Numbered from the stretch's first letter, positions 1 through 8,540 are shown. The stretch is 48,788 nucleotides of DNA from an uncultured Flavobacteriales bacterium (GCA_913041135.1 CAJWIF010000005.1:1-48788), one strand, 5' to 3'. Notes: a model not told the origin generated them from the letters alone. Numbers and translations are program-made.

Positions 1-1463
1 TATACGACGGACTTTCAGCGGCCTATGATTATGGCCAATTGGGTGCAGAATTGAAAAACAACATCAAGCACTATTGGTGGACCGCCATGGTGCGCATGCA
101 TGACAACATTGTGGGGCTCGACGCCTCCATTTTCATGCACCCCAAGACGTGGAAAGCTTCAGGACACATTGACGCATTCAATGATCCTTTGATTGATAAC
201 AAGGATTCGAATAAGCGCTACCGCGCGGATGTTCTTGTCGAGGATCACATCGGGAAAATTGAAGCCAAAATCCAGAAGGATGTGGCGAAGGCGCTGAAAC
301 GATTTGGGGATGCCTTTGATGAAGCTGAATTTCGCTCGACCAACGGACGGGTTTTGGATCGGCAGAAACAAATTGATGACATCAATGTCCGGTTTAAATC
401 AGCCATGGAAGCGGAGGACTTGGCGGCCGTCAAGCAATTGATTGTAGACCTGGACATTGCTGATCCGGATACAGGAAGCCGCAATTGGACGGACGTGCGC
501 CAGTTCAATCTGATGTTCAAGACGGAATTGGGAGCGGTGAGTGGAGAAAGTGGAGTCATCTACTTGCGTCCAGAAACGGCCCAGGGGATTTTTGTTAATT
601 TCCTCAATGTGCAGAAAAGTGGGCGGATGAAAATCCCCTTTGGAATCGCTCAAATTGGCAAGGCGTTTCGCAACGAGATCATTGCCCGTCAGTTCATTTT
701 CCGCATGCGGGAGTTTGAGCAGATGGAGATGCAGTTTTTTGTCAAGCCAGGCACGCAAGCAGAGTGGTATGCTTACTGGAAGGAGGCCCGAATCAAATGG
801 CATAACGCATTGGGGTTGGGAGAGGACATGTACCGTTTTCACGACCACATTAAGTTGGCCCACTATGCAGATGCGGCGTGTGACATCGAGTTCAACTTTC
901 CCATGGGCTTTAAGGAGCTTGAAGGGGTGCATTCACGAACAGATTTTGACCTGAATCAGCACGAGGCGCATAGCAATAAGAAGTTGCGCTATTTCGACCC
1001 AGAGACGCAAGAGAGCTACGTTCCTTATGTCGTAGAGACGTCGATTGGATTGGATCGAATGTTCTTAGCGACGCTGAGCGCTGCGCTTCAAGAAGAAACC
1101 TTAGAAGACGGCTCTACCCGAACGGTTTTGCGGATTCCGGCACCTTTGGCTCCGGTTAAGGTGGCGATTTTACCGCTCCTTAAAAAGGATGGTTTGCCTG
1201 AGAAAGCACGTGAAATCATGGCCATGCTGCAAATGGATCACAATGTTCAATACGATGAAAAGGATGCCATTGGCCGACGCTACCGTCGACAGGATGCCAT
1301 TGGAACGCCGTTGTGTATTACGGTGGACCACGATACGTTGATAGACCACGCCGTGACCATCCGGGATCGTGACACCATGACCCAAGAACGCGTTGCCATT
1401 GACCAATTGGTTGCCGTGGTTGCGGGGAAAGTTAGCTTGTCTCAATTGTTTAAAGCATCCTAA
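1..1463 (+). CDS. glyS: Glycyl-tRNA synthetase, eukaryote-like alpha2 type (5' end cut by window)
   Basis: Charges tRNA-Gly with glycine in the cytoplasm. The frame is open from base 3, with codons reading YDGLSAAYDYGQLG before the first possible internal start at 39, so the true start lies outside the window and roughly the first 20-30 residues are missing. Class II motifs are visible: the YLRPETAQG segment near base 565, an FRNEI motif 2 region near 670, and the ETSIGLDR motif 3 near 1035. The C-terminal anticodon-binding domain starts near 1145 (PLAPVKVAILPL). The family is the single-chain homodimer used by Bacteroidota, not the alpha2beta2 enzyme. The stop codon is 2 bases before the pgk start, so the two genes are probably co-transcribed. 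Confidence 0.96.
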   Translation, partial: YDGLSAAYDYGQLGAELKNNIKHYWWTAMVRMHDNIVGLDASIFMHPKTWKASGHIDAFNDPLIDNKDSNKRYRADVLVEDHIGKIEAKIQKDVAKALKRFGDAFDEAEFRSTNGRVLDRQKQIDDINVRFKSAMEAEDLAAVKQLIVDLDIADPDTGSRNWTDVRQFNLMFKTELGAVSGESGVIYLRPETAQGIFVNFLNVQKSGRMKIPFGIAQIGKAFRNEIIARQFIFRMREFEQMEMQFFVKPGTQAEWYAYWKEARIKWHNALGLGEDMYRFHDHIKLAHYADAACDIEFNFPMGFKELEGVHSRTDFDLNQHEAHSNKKLRYFDPETQESYVPYVVETSIGLDRMFLATLSAALQEETLEDGSTRTVLRIPAPLAPVKVAILPLLKKDGLPEKAREIMAMLQMDHNVQYDEKDAIGRRYRRQDAIGTPLCITVDHDTLIDHAVTIRDRDTMTQERVAIDQLVAVVAGKVSLSQLFKAS

Positions 1464-1465
1464 TT

Positions 1466-2653
1466 ATGCAACTCGAATCACTTGAACTCGCGGGTCGCCG
1501 TGCTTTGATCCGTGTGGATTTCAATGTTCCACTGAACGAGAATCGCGAAGTCACCGACGACACGCGAATTCGTGCGGCGATTCCAACCATTGATTACGTG
1601 CTGGCGCAAGGCGGTTCCGTCGTGCTGATGTCCCATCTTGGAAGGCCCAAGGGCATTGACCCTGAATGGAGCTTGCGGCACATCGTTCCCACCTTGGAAA
1701 AATTACTGGGCCTTTCGGTTCAATTCGCTGCGGATTGCGTGGATGACGTCGCGCTGGACGTGAGTCAATCACTGAAGCCCGGTGAAGTAGCGTTGCTGGA
1801 AAACCTACGTTTTCACAAAGAGGAGAAAGAAGGGGATGAATTCTTCGCAGGCCAGCTGGCTGAGAACGGAGATGTTTACATCAATGATGCCTTTGGCACG
1901 GCTCACCGCGCTCATGCCTCCACCGCGATCATCTCGCGCTTCTTCCCAGAAGACAAGGCCTACGGCAGGCTCTTGGCATCCGAAATTGATGCGTTGAAGA
2001 AAGTATTGGCTCATCCTGAAAAACCACTGACAGCGATCATTGGCGGTGCAAAAGTGAGCTCAAAATTGGGCATCATCGAGCACCTCATTGGTCGTGTGGA
2101 CCGCCTCATCATCGGCGGTGGCATGGCATACACATTCGTTCAGGCCCAGGGCGGTAGCATCGGCAATAGCTTGGTCGAATCGGAGATGCACACCCAAGCG
2201 TTGAACATATTGAGAAAAGCAGAAGAGACGGGGACCGAATTGTTGTTGCCAACGGATACGCTCGTGGCGGATCAGTTTGCGCCGGACGCCGCGACTCAAG
2301 TCGTCCCTACAGACGCGATACCGGACGATTGGATGGGATTGGACATCGGCCCAGCGACACGTGTGAAATTTGTAGAGGCTGTTTCCACGTCACGAACGAT
2401 TTTATGGAACGGGCCCATGGGTGTGTTTGAGATGGAAGCGTTTGCGGCCGGAACCAACCAAGTCGCGGAAGCCTTGGCCCGAGCAACCGAAGAACACGGT
2501 GCGTTCACGTTGATCGGCGGTGGCGACTCCGTTGCGGCCATCAACCAAGCAGGGCTGGCTGATCGTGTGAGCTATGTGAGCACAGGAGGGGGAGCGATGT
2601 TGGAGTATCTCGAAGGCAAGGAATTGCCGGGCATTGCAGCGATGGAATCATGA
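1466..2653 (+). CDS. pgk: Phosphoglycerate kinase
   Basis: Transfers phosphate between 1,3-bisphosphoglycerate and ADP in glycolysis. The 395-residue length is standard for bacterial PGK. The N-terminal substrate motif RVDFNVPLN lies near residue 16 and the SHLGRPKG motif near residue 56. The hinge and nucleotide-side sequence GGAKVSSKLG lies near residue 190. The C-terminal glycine-rich GGGDSVAA and STGGGAMLEYLEGK motifs are intact. The start is the ATG 2 bases after the glyS stop. The 3' end overlaps the next gene by 4 bases (ATGA), which points to translational coupling with an exported protein of unknown role. Confidence 0.98.
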   Translation: MQLESLELAGRRALIRVDFNVPLNENREVTDDTRIRAAIPTIDYVLAQGGSVVLMSHLGRPKGIDPEWSLRHIVPTLEKLLGLSVQFAADCVDDVALDVSQSLKPGEVALLENLRFHKEEKEGDEFFAGQLAENGDVYINDAFGTAHRAHASTAIISRFFPEDKAYGRLLASEIDALKKVLAHPEKPLTAIIGGAKVSSKLGIIEHLIGRVDRLIIGGGMAYTFVQAQGGSIGNSLVESEMHTQALNILRKAEETGTELLLPTDTLVADQFAPDAATQVVPTDAIPDDWMGLDIGPATRVKFVEAVSTSRTILWNGPMGVFEMEAFAAGTNQVAEALARATEEHGAFTLIGGGDSVAAINQAGLADRVSYVSTGGGAMLEYLEGKELPGIAAMES

Positions 2654-3153
2654 AGTTCGCGGGGACATGGTTGGTCTTGGTGGCTTGCTTGACGAGCCTC
2701 GGAACCTGGGCCCAGGGTCGTGTGGAAGTGTACCCCAACGACCGCTTGATCTGGAGTGAAACGTTGTTTCATGCGGAGAACGGCTTGGTGCGTGAAGGCA
2801 ATCAATGGAGGGGACAGGTTCTGTGGACGTTGCAACCGGGAAAGATATTCGCTGGCTACTCTTCGAGTTCGTTTGACTTGGCTTTTACGGTCCAGAATGA
2901 CCAGCTGATTCAAGGCGATAGCCAATTCAGTGACGCCATTTTGTATACCCTGGATGGTCCCAACGTTTACATCGGAGACAGCACCTTCCCATTGGATTTG
3001 GTATACACCTTGCGGCCAGCGCCCTTCGATCCGCTGGTCATTGGCTTGTACACAGAAGACAGTATCAGCACGTTTGATCGGGTGTGTGTTTTTCAAGGAG
3101 TCCCGAGTACAGAACAACTGTTTGCGTTGCTCCTTGCGCAAGGGTTGCTTTGA
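2650..3153 (+). CDS. Small exported beta-repeat protein of unknown function
   Basis: I do not recognise the family. The 167-residue product begins with a signal peptide (MKFAGTWLVLVACLTSLGTWAQ, cleavage probably after AQ). The body holds imperfect repeats of about 23 residues containing the core hxYTL....hYhGDS....Dh, seen near residues 55-120 (for example VLWTL, ILYTL and LVYTL, each followed by a Gly-Asp-Ser or similar turn). This suggests a small beta-solenoid or beta-sandwich outside the cytoplasm. The ATG overlaps the pgk stop codon, so expression is probably coupled to glycolytic genes. No sorting domain, lipobox or enzyme motif is visible. Confidence 0.8.
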   Translation: MKFAGTWLVLVACLTSLGTWAQGRVEVYPNDRLIWSETLFHAENGLVREGNQWRGQVLWTLQPGKIFAGYSSSSFDLAFTVQNDQLIQGDSQFSDAILYTLDGPNVYIGDSTFPLDLVYTLRPAPFDPLVIGLYTEDSISTFDRVCVFQGVPSTEQLFALLLAQGLL

Positions 3154-3189
3154 GGCATCAATCGGTCGATTTCGCCCGAACTTGCGGAC

Positions 3190-4425
3190 ATGAATGAATT
3201 GGAAACCCGCGCAATGTTCGCGGGGTACCACCCTGCTTCTGGGGATGGTGCCGTCAAGCCGGCCATGCAGCCGAGCTCTACGTTTGTCTTCCCAACCGCC
3301 GAAGCGGGCGCTGCCATGATGGCCGCGGCTTATGGCTTACCGACGGGCTTGGAACCCAATGCCCCCCCTCAAGGCCACATTTACAGTCGGCTCACGAACC
3401 CCACAGTTGACGTTGCGGAAGCGCGTTTAGCCGCTTGGGATGAAGCGGAGGATGCGGCCTTCTTCTCCACGGGGATGGCGGCGATTACAACAGCAATTTT
3501 AGCGGGAACGGGTCCAAATCGACCCCTTTGGTTTTGTTCGCCACTCTATGGAGGAACAGAGCATTTCGTTCGGGAAATTCTCCCCACCATGGGAGTCACT
3601 GTGCGCGAACTTGAAAGTTTGGATGAGCTCGAAGCCAAGGCGGCAGAATGGAATGAAACCCCAGGTGTGATCTACATGGAGACCCCTGCTAACCCAACGA
3701 TGCAACTGCATCGCATGCGGACGGCGGTGGGATTTGCCCATCGGCATCGCACCGAGGAACATCCGGTGTGGACCTATGTCGACAACACGTACCTCGGCCC
3801 CATTCTCCAGCGTCCGTTGGAATTGGGAGTGGACCTGCTCTTGTATTCGGCAACCAAATACTTGGGGGGCCACAGTGATCTCGTCGCGGGAGCGGCTAGC
3901 GGGAAAAAGGAATTGATGGGTGGAGTGAAAGCTTACCGCACATTTTTGGGCGGAATGATTGATTCGTGGACAGCTTGGATGTTGAGCCGAAGCATGGAAA
4001 CCTTGCATGTACGCGTGGAGCGGCAGCAGGAAAATTGCAAGCATGTCGCGGCTTTCCTGCGTGTGCATCCGGCCATTGAATTGTTGCAATCCGCCTGGAA
4101 CGAAGACCTGCCTGCAGCGGATCAAGCCATTGCAGCAGAACAAATGACGGGTGGAGGAGCCATGTTGGCCATCACCGTTCGTGGTGGAAGAGAAGGAGCG
4201 TTTCGCGTATTGAATCGTCTCAAAACCTTCCAGCTTGCGGTGAGTTTGGGGTCCTCAGAATCGTTGGCCCAGCACCCGGCTTCCATGACACACGTGGCGG
4301 TGCCCGATGAGGTGAAGCAGAAATTCGGAATCTCAGAAGGATTGATTCGACTGAGCATCGGCTTGGAAAACCCGAAGGACCTCATCCAAGACTTGGACCA
4401 AGCCTTAGAGGGTTCGGCCCATTAG
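3190..4425 (+). CDS. Cystathionine gamma-synthase family PLP enzyme (methionine gamma-lyase-like)
   Basis: A PLP-dependent enzyme of Cys/Met metabolism, 411 residues. The Schiff-base lysine is K223 in SATKYLGGHSD. The phosphate-binding YSR motif is at 65-67, and the PLP-stacking tyrosine is probably Y120 in PLYGGTEHF. Canonical methionine gamma-lyases carry a cysteine just after that tyrosine (LYGC). Here it is glycine, so a lyase acting on methionine is not assured. The reaction could be cystathionine synthesis, cystathionine cleavage or a related elimination. The N-terminus has the long insert after TFVFPTAEAG that is typical of a Bacteroidota subgroup of this family. It lies 36 bases after the previous gene and converges on purS. 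Confidence 0.9.
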   Translation: MNELETRAMFAGYHPASGDGAVKPAMQPSSTFVFPTAEAGAAMMAAAYGLPTGLEPNAPPQGHIYSRLTNPTVDVAEARLAAWDEAEDAAFFSTGMAAITTAILAGTGPNRPLWFCSPLYGGTEHFVREILPTMGVTVRELESLDELEAKAAEWNETPGVIYMETPANPTMQLHRMRTAVGFAHRHRTEEHPVWTYVDNTYLGPILQRPLELGVDLLLYSATKYLGGHSDLVAGAASGKKELMGGVKAYRTFLGGMIDSWTAWMLSRSMETLHVRVERQQENCKHVAAFLRVHPAIELLQSAWNEDLPAADQAIAAEQMTGGGAMLAITVRGGREGAFRVLNRLKTFQLAVSLGSSESLAQHPASMTHVAVPDEVKQKFGISEGLIRLSIGLENPKDLIQDLDQALEGSAH

Positions 4426-4439
4426 GCAAATCAGTCAGA

Positions 4440-4703
4440 TTAGGCGACCGTCTCGACGGCTTCCATCGTGAAGGTGAACGCCTCCATGATTTGGTTGGCC
4501 AAAAGCTTCTCACAAGCCTCTTTCACTTGAGCTTCAGCGCTCGCTTGATCAGCGGCTTCGACTTCCAAAGTGATGTGCTTGCCAATGCGCACATTGGAAA
4601 TGCTTGCCAATCCGATGTTGTGCATGTTGCTTGAAACGGCCTTGCCTTGCGGGTCGAGCAATGCAGGAAGCGGCATGATGTCAATGGAAGCGCGAAAAGT
4701 CAT
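4440..4703 (-). CDS. purS: Phosphoribosylformylglycinamidine synthase subunit PurS
   Basis: The small scaffolding subunit of the PurLQS complex, which makes FGAM in purine synthesis. The 87-residue product has the family pattern: MPLPALLDPQGKAV near residue 10, VRIGKHITLEVEA near residue 38, and a C-terminal CEKLLANQIME. A frame upstream could add 12 residues, but the family begins at the MTFRASID start used here. The gene lies 13 bases downstream of pssA on the same strand, so the two probably share a transcript. Presence of PurS implies separate small PurL and PurQ subunits elsewhere, not the single large PurL found in some relatives. Confidence 0.95.
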   Translation of the reverse strand: MTFRASIDIMPLPALLDPQGKAVSSNMHNIGLASISNVRIGKHITLEVEAADQASAEAQVKEACEKLLANQIMEAFTFTMEAVETVA

Positions 4704-4716
4704 GGTAGTAACGTCT

Positions 4717-5547
4717 TTAGGTTTTGGCGGAAGGCACAATGAATTTACCTCCCAACACGTACAAAAGTAAAGCGGCTTGCAAACCCAATCCTACTGCCCG
4801 AGCGGAAATTGCTACCACTGTTCCAACAATGATCAACAAGCTCAACCAGAGGATGCGTTTTCGGTCATAAGCGGGATTTTTCTTCCAGCCTTTTAAATCC
4901 ATCATGGGGACGCGGCTGATCATGAGCAAAGGAATGATGGTGCTGCCCAAAACAATGCTCCCCACCACGGCCACCACACCGCCCATCCCGTACAAGCCAA
5001 ACGATCCAAACATCTCGTATTGCGCTCCAGTGAGCAAGACGCCAATCCACCACAGGGCTCCCGCCGGAGCCGGCATGCCGGAAAAGCCTTGTGCTGCAGT
5101 TGGAGCATGGACCTCCACATTGAATCTAGCCAAACGCCAGGCGGCTGCCATGGCCATGGTCAAAGGAAGGAACTTGGCGGCTGTTGGAAGGGCCGGCGCC
5201 CACGTGTGCAAAAACGCAATGCCCGCCACAGCCGGCGCAATGCCGCTGGAAACCAGGTCGGCCATACTGTCCAGTTGAATGCCCATGGGCCCTTCGGTCT
5301 TCGCCCATCGTGCTGCGATCCCATCGAGCAAGTCACAGAGCTGCCCTGCAATCCAAATTAGCGCCAGCGCCAGCATGCCTTGTCCATGAAGCCGTTGCGA
5401 GAGCGCACCGATTTCGGAGATTTGCGCGCCTTGAAACTCATTGAGTTGAGCCCCATACGGCCAAATAAACAGTCCGACGATGACCAACACTCCGGAAAGT
5501 AAATTCCCCATTGTCAGAGCGTTGGGGAGGTATCGGCGAACTTGCAT
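4717..5547 (-). CDS. pssA: CDP-diacylglycerol--serine O-phosphatidyltransferase
   Basis: Makes phosphatidylserine from CDP-diacylglycerol and serine in the inner membrane, the first committed step to phosphatidylethanolamine. The CDP-alcohol phosphatidyltransferase signature DGx2ARx8Gx3Dx3D is complete (DGIAARWAKTEGP, then GIQLDSMAD) at about residues 77-100. About seven hydrophobic helices can be seen. I chose the MQVRRYLPNALT start. An ATG 15 bases upstream is possible but would fall on a -7-like TATTTTCG sequence. The gene precedes purS by 13 bases. It is transcribed away from tRNA-Cys. Confidence 0.95.
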   Translation of the reverse strand: MQVRRYLPNALTMGNLLSGVLVIVGLFIWPYGAQLNEFQGAQISEIGALSQRLHGQGMLALALIWIAGQLCDLLDGIAARWAKTEGPMGIQLDSMADLVSSGIAPAVAGIAFLHTWAPALPTAAKFLPLTMAMAAAWRLARFNVEVHAPTAAQGFSGMPAPAGALWWIGVLLTGAQYEMFGSFGLYGMGGVVAVVGSIVLGSTIIPLLMISRVPMMDLKGWKKNPAYDRKRILWLSLLIIVGTVVAISARAVGLGLQAALLLYVLGGKFIVPSAKT

Positions 5548-5601
5548 GGTGCGAAAATACATTTGCCTAGACTAGAATGTAACCTCTGCTAAGGGTTTTC
5601 G

Positions 5602-5609
5602 TATATTTG
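5602..5609 (+). promoter_or_regulatory. Possible -7 box for tRNA-Cys
   Basis: TATATTTG matches the Bacteroidota TAnnTTTG -7 consensus and lies 29 bases upstream of the mature tRNA. No convincing -33 TTG is visible at the right distance, so this is a weak call. Confidence 0.35.
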
Positions 5610-5638
5610 CAAACCCAATCCAATAGGAAAGGGTCTTT

Positions 5639-5709
5639 GGTCCGATGGCCGAGTGGCTAGGCTCAGCTCTGCAAAAGCTGCTACAGCGGTTCGAATCCGC
5701 TTCGGACCT
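5639..5709 (+). tRNA. tRNA-Cys (anticodon GCA)
   Basis: A full cloverleaf can be drawn by hand. The seven-pair acceptor stem GGTCCGA/TCGGACC is perfect. There is a D arm with GCC/GGC. The anticodon stem CAGCT/AGCTG holds loop CTGCAAA with anticodon GCA, and the T arm is AGCGG-TTCGAAT-CCGCT. The discriminator base is T (U73), a known identity element of tRNA-Cys. CCA is not encoded. A strong terminator follows 15 bases downstream, so it is probably a single-gene unit. It marks the left edge of the accessory segment that runs to about 8650. Confidence 0.97.
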
Positions 5710-5724
5710 CAACGATTAAAAAGA

Positions 5725-5758
5725 AAGCCCCGTTATCATTGCGATAGCGGGGCTTTTT
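5725..5758 (+). terminator. Rho-independent terminator after tRNA-Cys
   Basis: The hairpin GCCCCGTTATC...GATAGCGGGGC (one G-T pair, short loop) is followed by six T residues. A nearly identical copy, one mismatch in 41 bases, lies at 8613-8653. Confidence 0.9.
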
Positions 5759-5942
5759 TGATTTGGTGTGCTTACGAGCGTGTATGCATGTTGTGACGAA
5801 AGAAAAAATCAACTCAAATTTTTTCGAATCGCTGAAAGTTGCTCGGCTATTAACCCTAAGAGGAAAACAATGGTCTTTTCATAGGTTTTGGAGTTATTCT
5901 TCTCCAACGCAGCGAATCGATTGGAAATACATGGGCTGACAT

Positions 5943-6314
5943 TTAGGAACTCAAGACACTTCGCGCGCTAGTCATTTGGGCAGCATTCGTGGTTTCTCCG
6001 GAGGACCAACAGCGCCCCAAGTAGCCTTCACCATAAAAGACATCGTCTAAAAAAGGAGTGTCGACTCCAGGATAAATGGAACTGGTCAAGGTGAAGTTGT
6101 CCAGCGTGATATGGCTCCATTCGAAATACGTTACGACCCACTCGAATTGGATGGTGGCTGCTGAGTAAGAGCTCAGATCGTAATTTCGGGCCCCCTGGAA
6201 TTCGCAGGTTGGTGAATCCAATGAAATCCATTCGCCTGATTCGTCCTGCTGTGCATACAGCGGATAATCATAGTTGCAATGACTCGACCATTCGACATTT
6301 ATGTTGAAACTCAC
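5943..6314 (-). pseudogene. Possible remnant of an exported protein domain
   Basis: An open frame of 123 codons from a GTG, with no signal peptide and no ribosome binding site. The protein-like sequence begins upstream of the GTG (TQSASESPLA) and is cut by an in-frame TAA at about 6345, so a longer reading frame seems to have been broken. The middle (YDLSSYSAATIQFEW, then HITLDNFTL) resembles the beta-sandwich 'choice-of-anchor' or MAM-like domains of Bacteroidota exported proteins. The last 20 codons look unrelated to that domain. The surrounding DNA, 5765-6500, is more AT-rich than its neighbours and holds no other gene that I can support. It could also be chance coding. Confidence 0.3.
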
Positions 6315-6506
6315 AGCGAGGGGAGATTCCGAAGCGGATTGAGTTTACTGCCACTCTCAACGCATGATATGGAAACGCTTAAGTGAATTGCCTTTTCAGC
6401 AGAAATCGTTTATCCAAATGGGTTCTTATCTAATTTAAACGACACTAAATAAATGTTTATGTGTTATATTTACAAACCTGTATTGATTATACGAAATTAT
6501 TTTCCC

Positions 6507-8510
6507 ATGAAAAAGTTATTGTTTGTCTTAATTTGTTGCAGTTGGATGCTCAATTCGAATGCACAAGTCAATCGGACATTAATCGGAAACGATATGCACA
6601 TGAATTTGAATCTCGTGGAGTTGGAAGAGGTGCTTTCAAATCTTCAAACCCAAATCGATCAGTTGGAAAACATAGCGAGTGTATCTGGCGGAACAGCAGA
6701 TCTCACAGCGTTGTGGGAAGCCGTGAATGCGAACACAGCGAAGACAGGCATTACAGAGGATCAGGCTAATGCCATTACGGCGAACACCGCCAAGATCACC
6801 TACCCACTTGTGGATGCAACGAAATTAGCAGATGTTGCAGAAGGCGCTACGGCAAACGATACCGATGCCAACTTAAAGAATCGATCCAACCATACGGGAA
6901 GCCAAATAGCAAACACCATTTCGGACTTTGATACGGAGGTGACTAGCAACCTGGCCGTCGCAGCCAACACAGCGAATTCTGTGCCAGGCTTAGGAACATA
7001 CCTTGCTGTTGATGCGAACGAGAATGAAATCCAAATATCAGGAGCAAATCTGCTTGTCAATAATGGAGAAGGAACGACCGACGGGGCAGTAAATGGAGTT
7101 GGAAACATCATCATCGGATATGATGAAAACAGCGGCACCGATGACCTCTCAGAGGATTGGGATTCCAAAACAGGTTCTCACAATTTGGTTGTGGGCATGA
7201 ACCACACCTATTCCTCATTTGGAGGTTTGGTTGCAGGTCATGATAACGCGATCAGCAGCGGATCCGCATCTGTTTTGGGTGGGGAGGCGAATTCCGCATC
7301 TGGCTGGGCTTCGACCATTCCAGGAGGTTTGTTGAATAAAGCAACATCAAACCATACGACGACGTCAGGAGGTGAAGACAATTTGTCTTCCGGCTATGCA
7401 TCCGTCGTTGCTGGTGGCAAAAAAAATGTCGCATCGGGTGATTATTCCTCCATAGCGGGCGGATTCAACAACACGGCATCTGGAGATAATGCCTCCATCT
7501 CTGGCGGAGCCGACAATACAGCGAGCGGTCTTTTCGCTTCTATTTCTGGGGGATCCCGTAACACAGCTTCGGGAGATTCCTCTTCTGTTTCAGGAGGAAA
7601 AGTGAATACAGCAAGTGGCCTTAATTCCTCCATATTAGGAGGAGAATTGAACGAGGCAAGCCAAACTTTGGCCACCGTGTCAGGAGGTTTGTTGAACAAA
7701 GCCGATGGTGTACATGCTTCCATTCTTGGAGGGCAGGAGAACGAGGCAACCGGGACTGGAAGTTCCGTTTCAGGAGGGTGGAGGAACATCGCAAGTAGCA
7801 ATTTGACTTCCGTTTTAGGAGGAGAATTGAACGAGGCAAGCTGGACTTTAGCTACCGTGTCAGGAGGTTTTAAGAACAAAGCCAGTTTTGTACATGCTTC
7901 CATTCTTGGAGGGCAGGAGAACGAGGCAACCGGGGCTCAAAGTTCCGTTTCAGGAGGGTATATGAACATCGCTTCAGGCGCTCAAAGTTCCGTTTCAGGA
8001 GGGTATATGAACATCGCTTCAGGCCATGTTTCGTCGGTTTCAGGAGGTGCGGATAACGTTGCAAATCAATATCTAACTTCGGTGATTGGTGATTACGACA
8101 ATTCGTATATGGGCAATTTGGCAGGTGCAGATGATATTTATGCAGTTGTCGGCACCTATATGTTAGCAGGCTGTACGGACTCCGCTGCAGAAAACTATAA
8201 CGAATTTGCTGAATATGATGATGGGAGTTGTTACGTGTGCAGCACCATTGGTGCATTGACTTTCATTACTGACGATAATTCAGCATGCGGCGGACTAGGG
8301 GGATCCATCAACATCTCAGTAGAAGTCGATGAACCTGCGACAACAACGTACCAAGTCAACTGGGAGGGCCCCGACGACTTCACCAGTACTGAAGAACAAA
8401 TCAGCAACTTGAATTACGGCCAATATACCGTGACGGTCACCGACAGCAACAATTGCATTGCAACGACCGTTTTCGAGGTAAATCAAGAAATCTGCTCTGG
8501 GAGCCAGTGA
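6507..8510 (+). CDS. Exported adhesin-like protein with 19 head-type repeats and an SprB-like domain
   Basis: 667 residues, taken from the ATG giving signal peptide MKKLLFVLICCSWML...AQ; an upstream in-frame ATG would spoil the signal. Order of parts: a short coiled-coil-like stretch (about 30-65); ITANTAK repeats and a SNHTGSQ motif (near 130) of a kind common in phage tail fibres; a conserved block with SHNLVVGMNHTYSS (about 225-240); then 19 tandem units of 15 residues, xASGxxSSVSGGxxN (248-532), which resemble trimeric-autotransporter head repeats. After these come a GCTDSAAENYN...DDGSC calcium-loop-like motif and an SprB-type repeat (about 580-660) ending near Cys664. No T9SS sorting domain or membrane anchor is seen. 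It probably acts as a surface or secreted fibre. It sits between two copies of the same terminator, in AT-rich DNA. Confidence 0.85.
   Translation: MKKLLFVLICCSWMLNSNAQVNRTLIGNDMHMNLNLVELEEVLSNLQTQIDQLENIASVSGGTADLTALWEAVNANTAKTGITEDQANAITANTAKITYPLVDATKLADVAEGATANDTDANLKNRSNHTGSQIANTISDFDTEVTSNLAVAANTANSVPGLGTYLAVDANENEIQISGANLLVNNGEGTTDGAVNGVGNIIIGYDENSGTDDLSEDWDSKTGSHNLVVGMNHTYSSFGGLVAGHDNAISSGSASVLGGEANSASGWASTIPGGLLNKATSNHTTTSGGEDNLSSGYASVVAGGKKNVASGDYSSIAGGFNNTASGDNASISGGADNTASGLFASISGGSRNTASGDSSSVSGGKVNTASGLNSSILGGELNEASQTLATVSGGLLNKADGVHASILGGQENEATGTGSSVSGGWRNIASSNLTSVLGGELNEASWTLATVSGGFKNKASFVHASILGGQENEATGAQSSVSGGYMNIASGAQSSVSGGYMNIASGHVSSVSGGADNVANQYLTSVIGDYDNSYMGNLAGADDIYAVVGTYMLAGCTDSAAENYNEFAEYDDGSCYVCSTIGALTFITDDNSACGGLGGSINISVEVDEPATTTYQVNWEGPDDFTSTEEQISNLNYGQYTVTVTDSNNCIATTVFEVNQEICSGSQ
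7248..8102 (+). repeat. 19 tandem units of 45 bp inside the adhesin gene
   Basis: Each unit encodes 15 residues ending in GG-x-x-N, with Ser-Gly and Ala-Ser-Gly cores. Units 9-12 (from about 7608) and 13-16 (from about 7788) are related by a 180-bp shift and are nearly identical over long stretches. This points to a recent four-unit duplication. Confidence 0.9.
7935..8024 (+). repeat. Perfect 45-bp tandem duplication
   Basis: Bases 7935-7979 and 7980-8024 are identical, each starting GCTCAAAGTTCCG. They encode units 16 and 17 of the head-repeat array. Identity at synonymous sites indicates very recent duplication or slippage. Confidence 0.95.
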
Positions 8511-8540
8511 TAACTGCAGTGTGTTAGCGTAGAGATAACC

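Noticed and set aside
2572-3231. 219-codon open frame on the minus strand
   Set aside because: It runs antisense across pgk, the exported repeat protein and the PLP-enzyme gene, and shows no protein features.
3499-4143. 214-codon open frame on the minus strand
   Set aside because: It is the shadow of the PLP-enzyme gene, whose active-site motifs are intact.
5803-5824. AAAAAAT/ATTTTTT inverted repeat as a terminator or regulatory site
   Set aside because: Short A/T-only arms in an AT-rich stretch are expected by chance and would be unstable.
7248-8102. Regular 45-bp repeats as a CRISPR array
   Set aside because: The units are contiguous, lack unique spacers, keep one reading frame throughout and encode a 15-residue protein repeat.
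6507-8510. Prophage tail-fibre gene
   Set aside because: The tail-fibre-like motif is real, but there are no other phage genes nearby and the protein has a signal peptide and an SprB-like domain.
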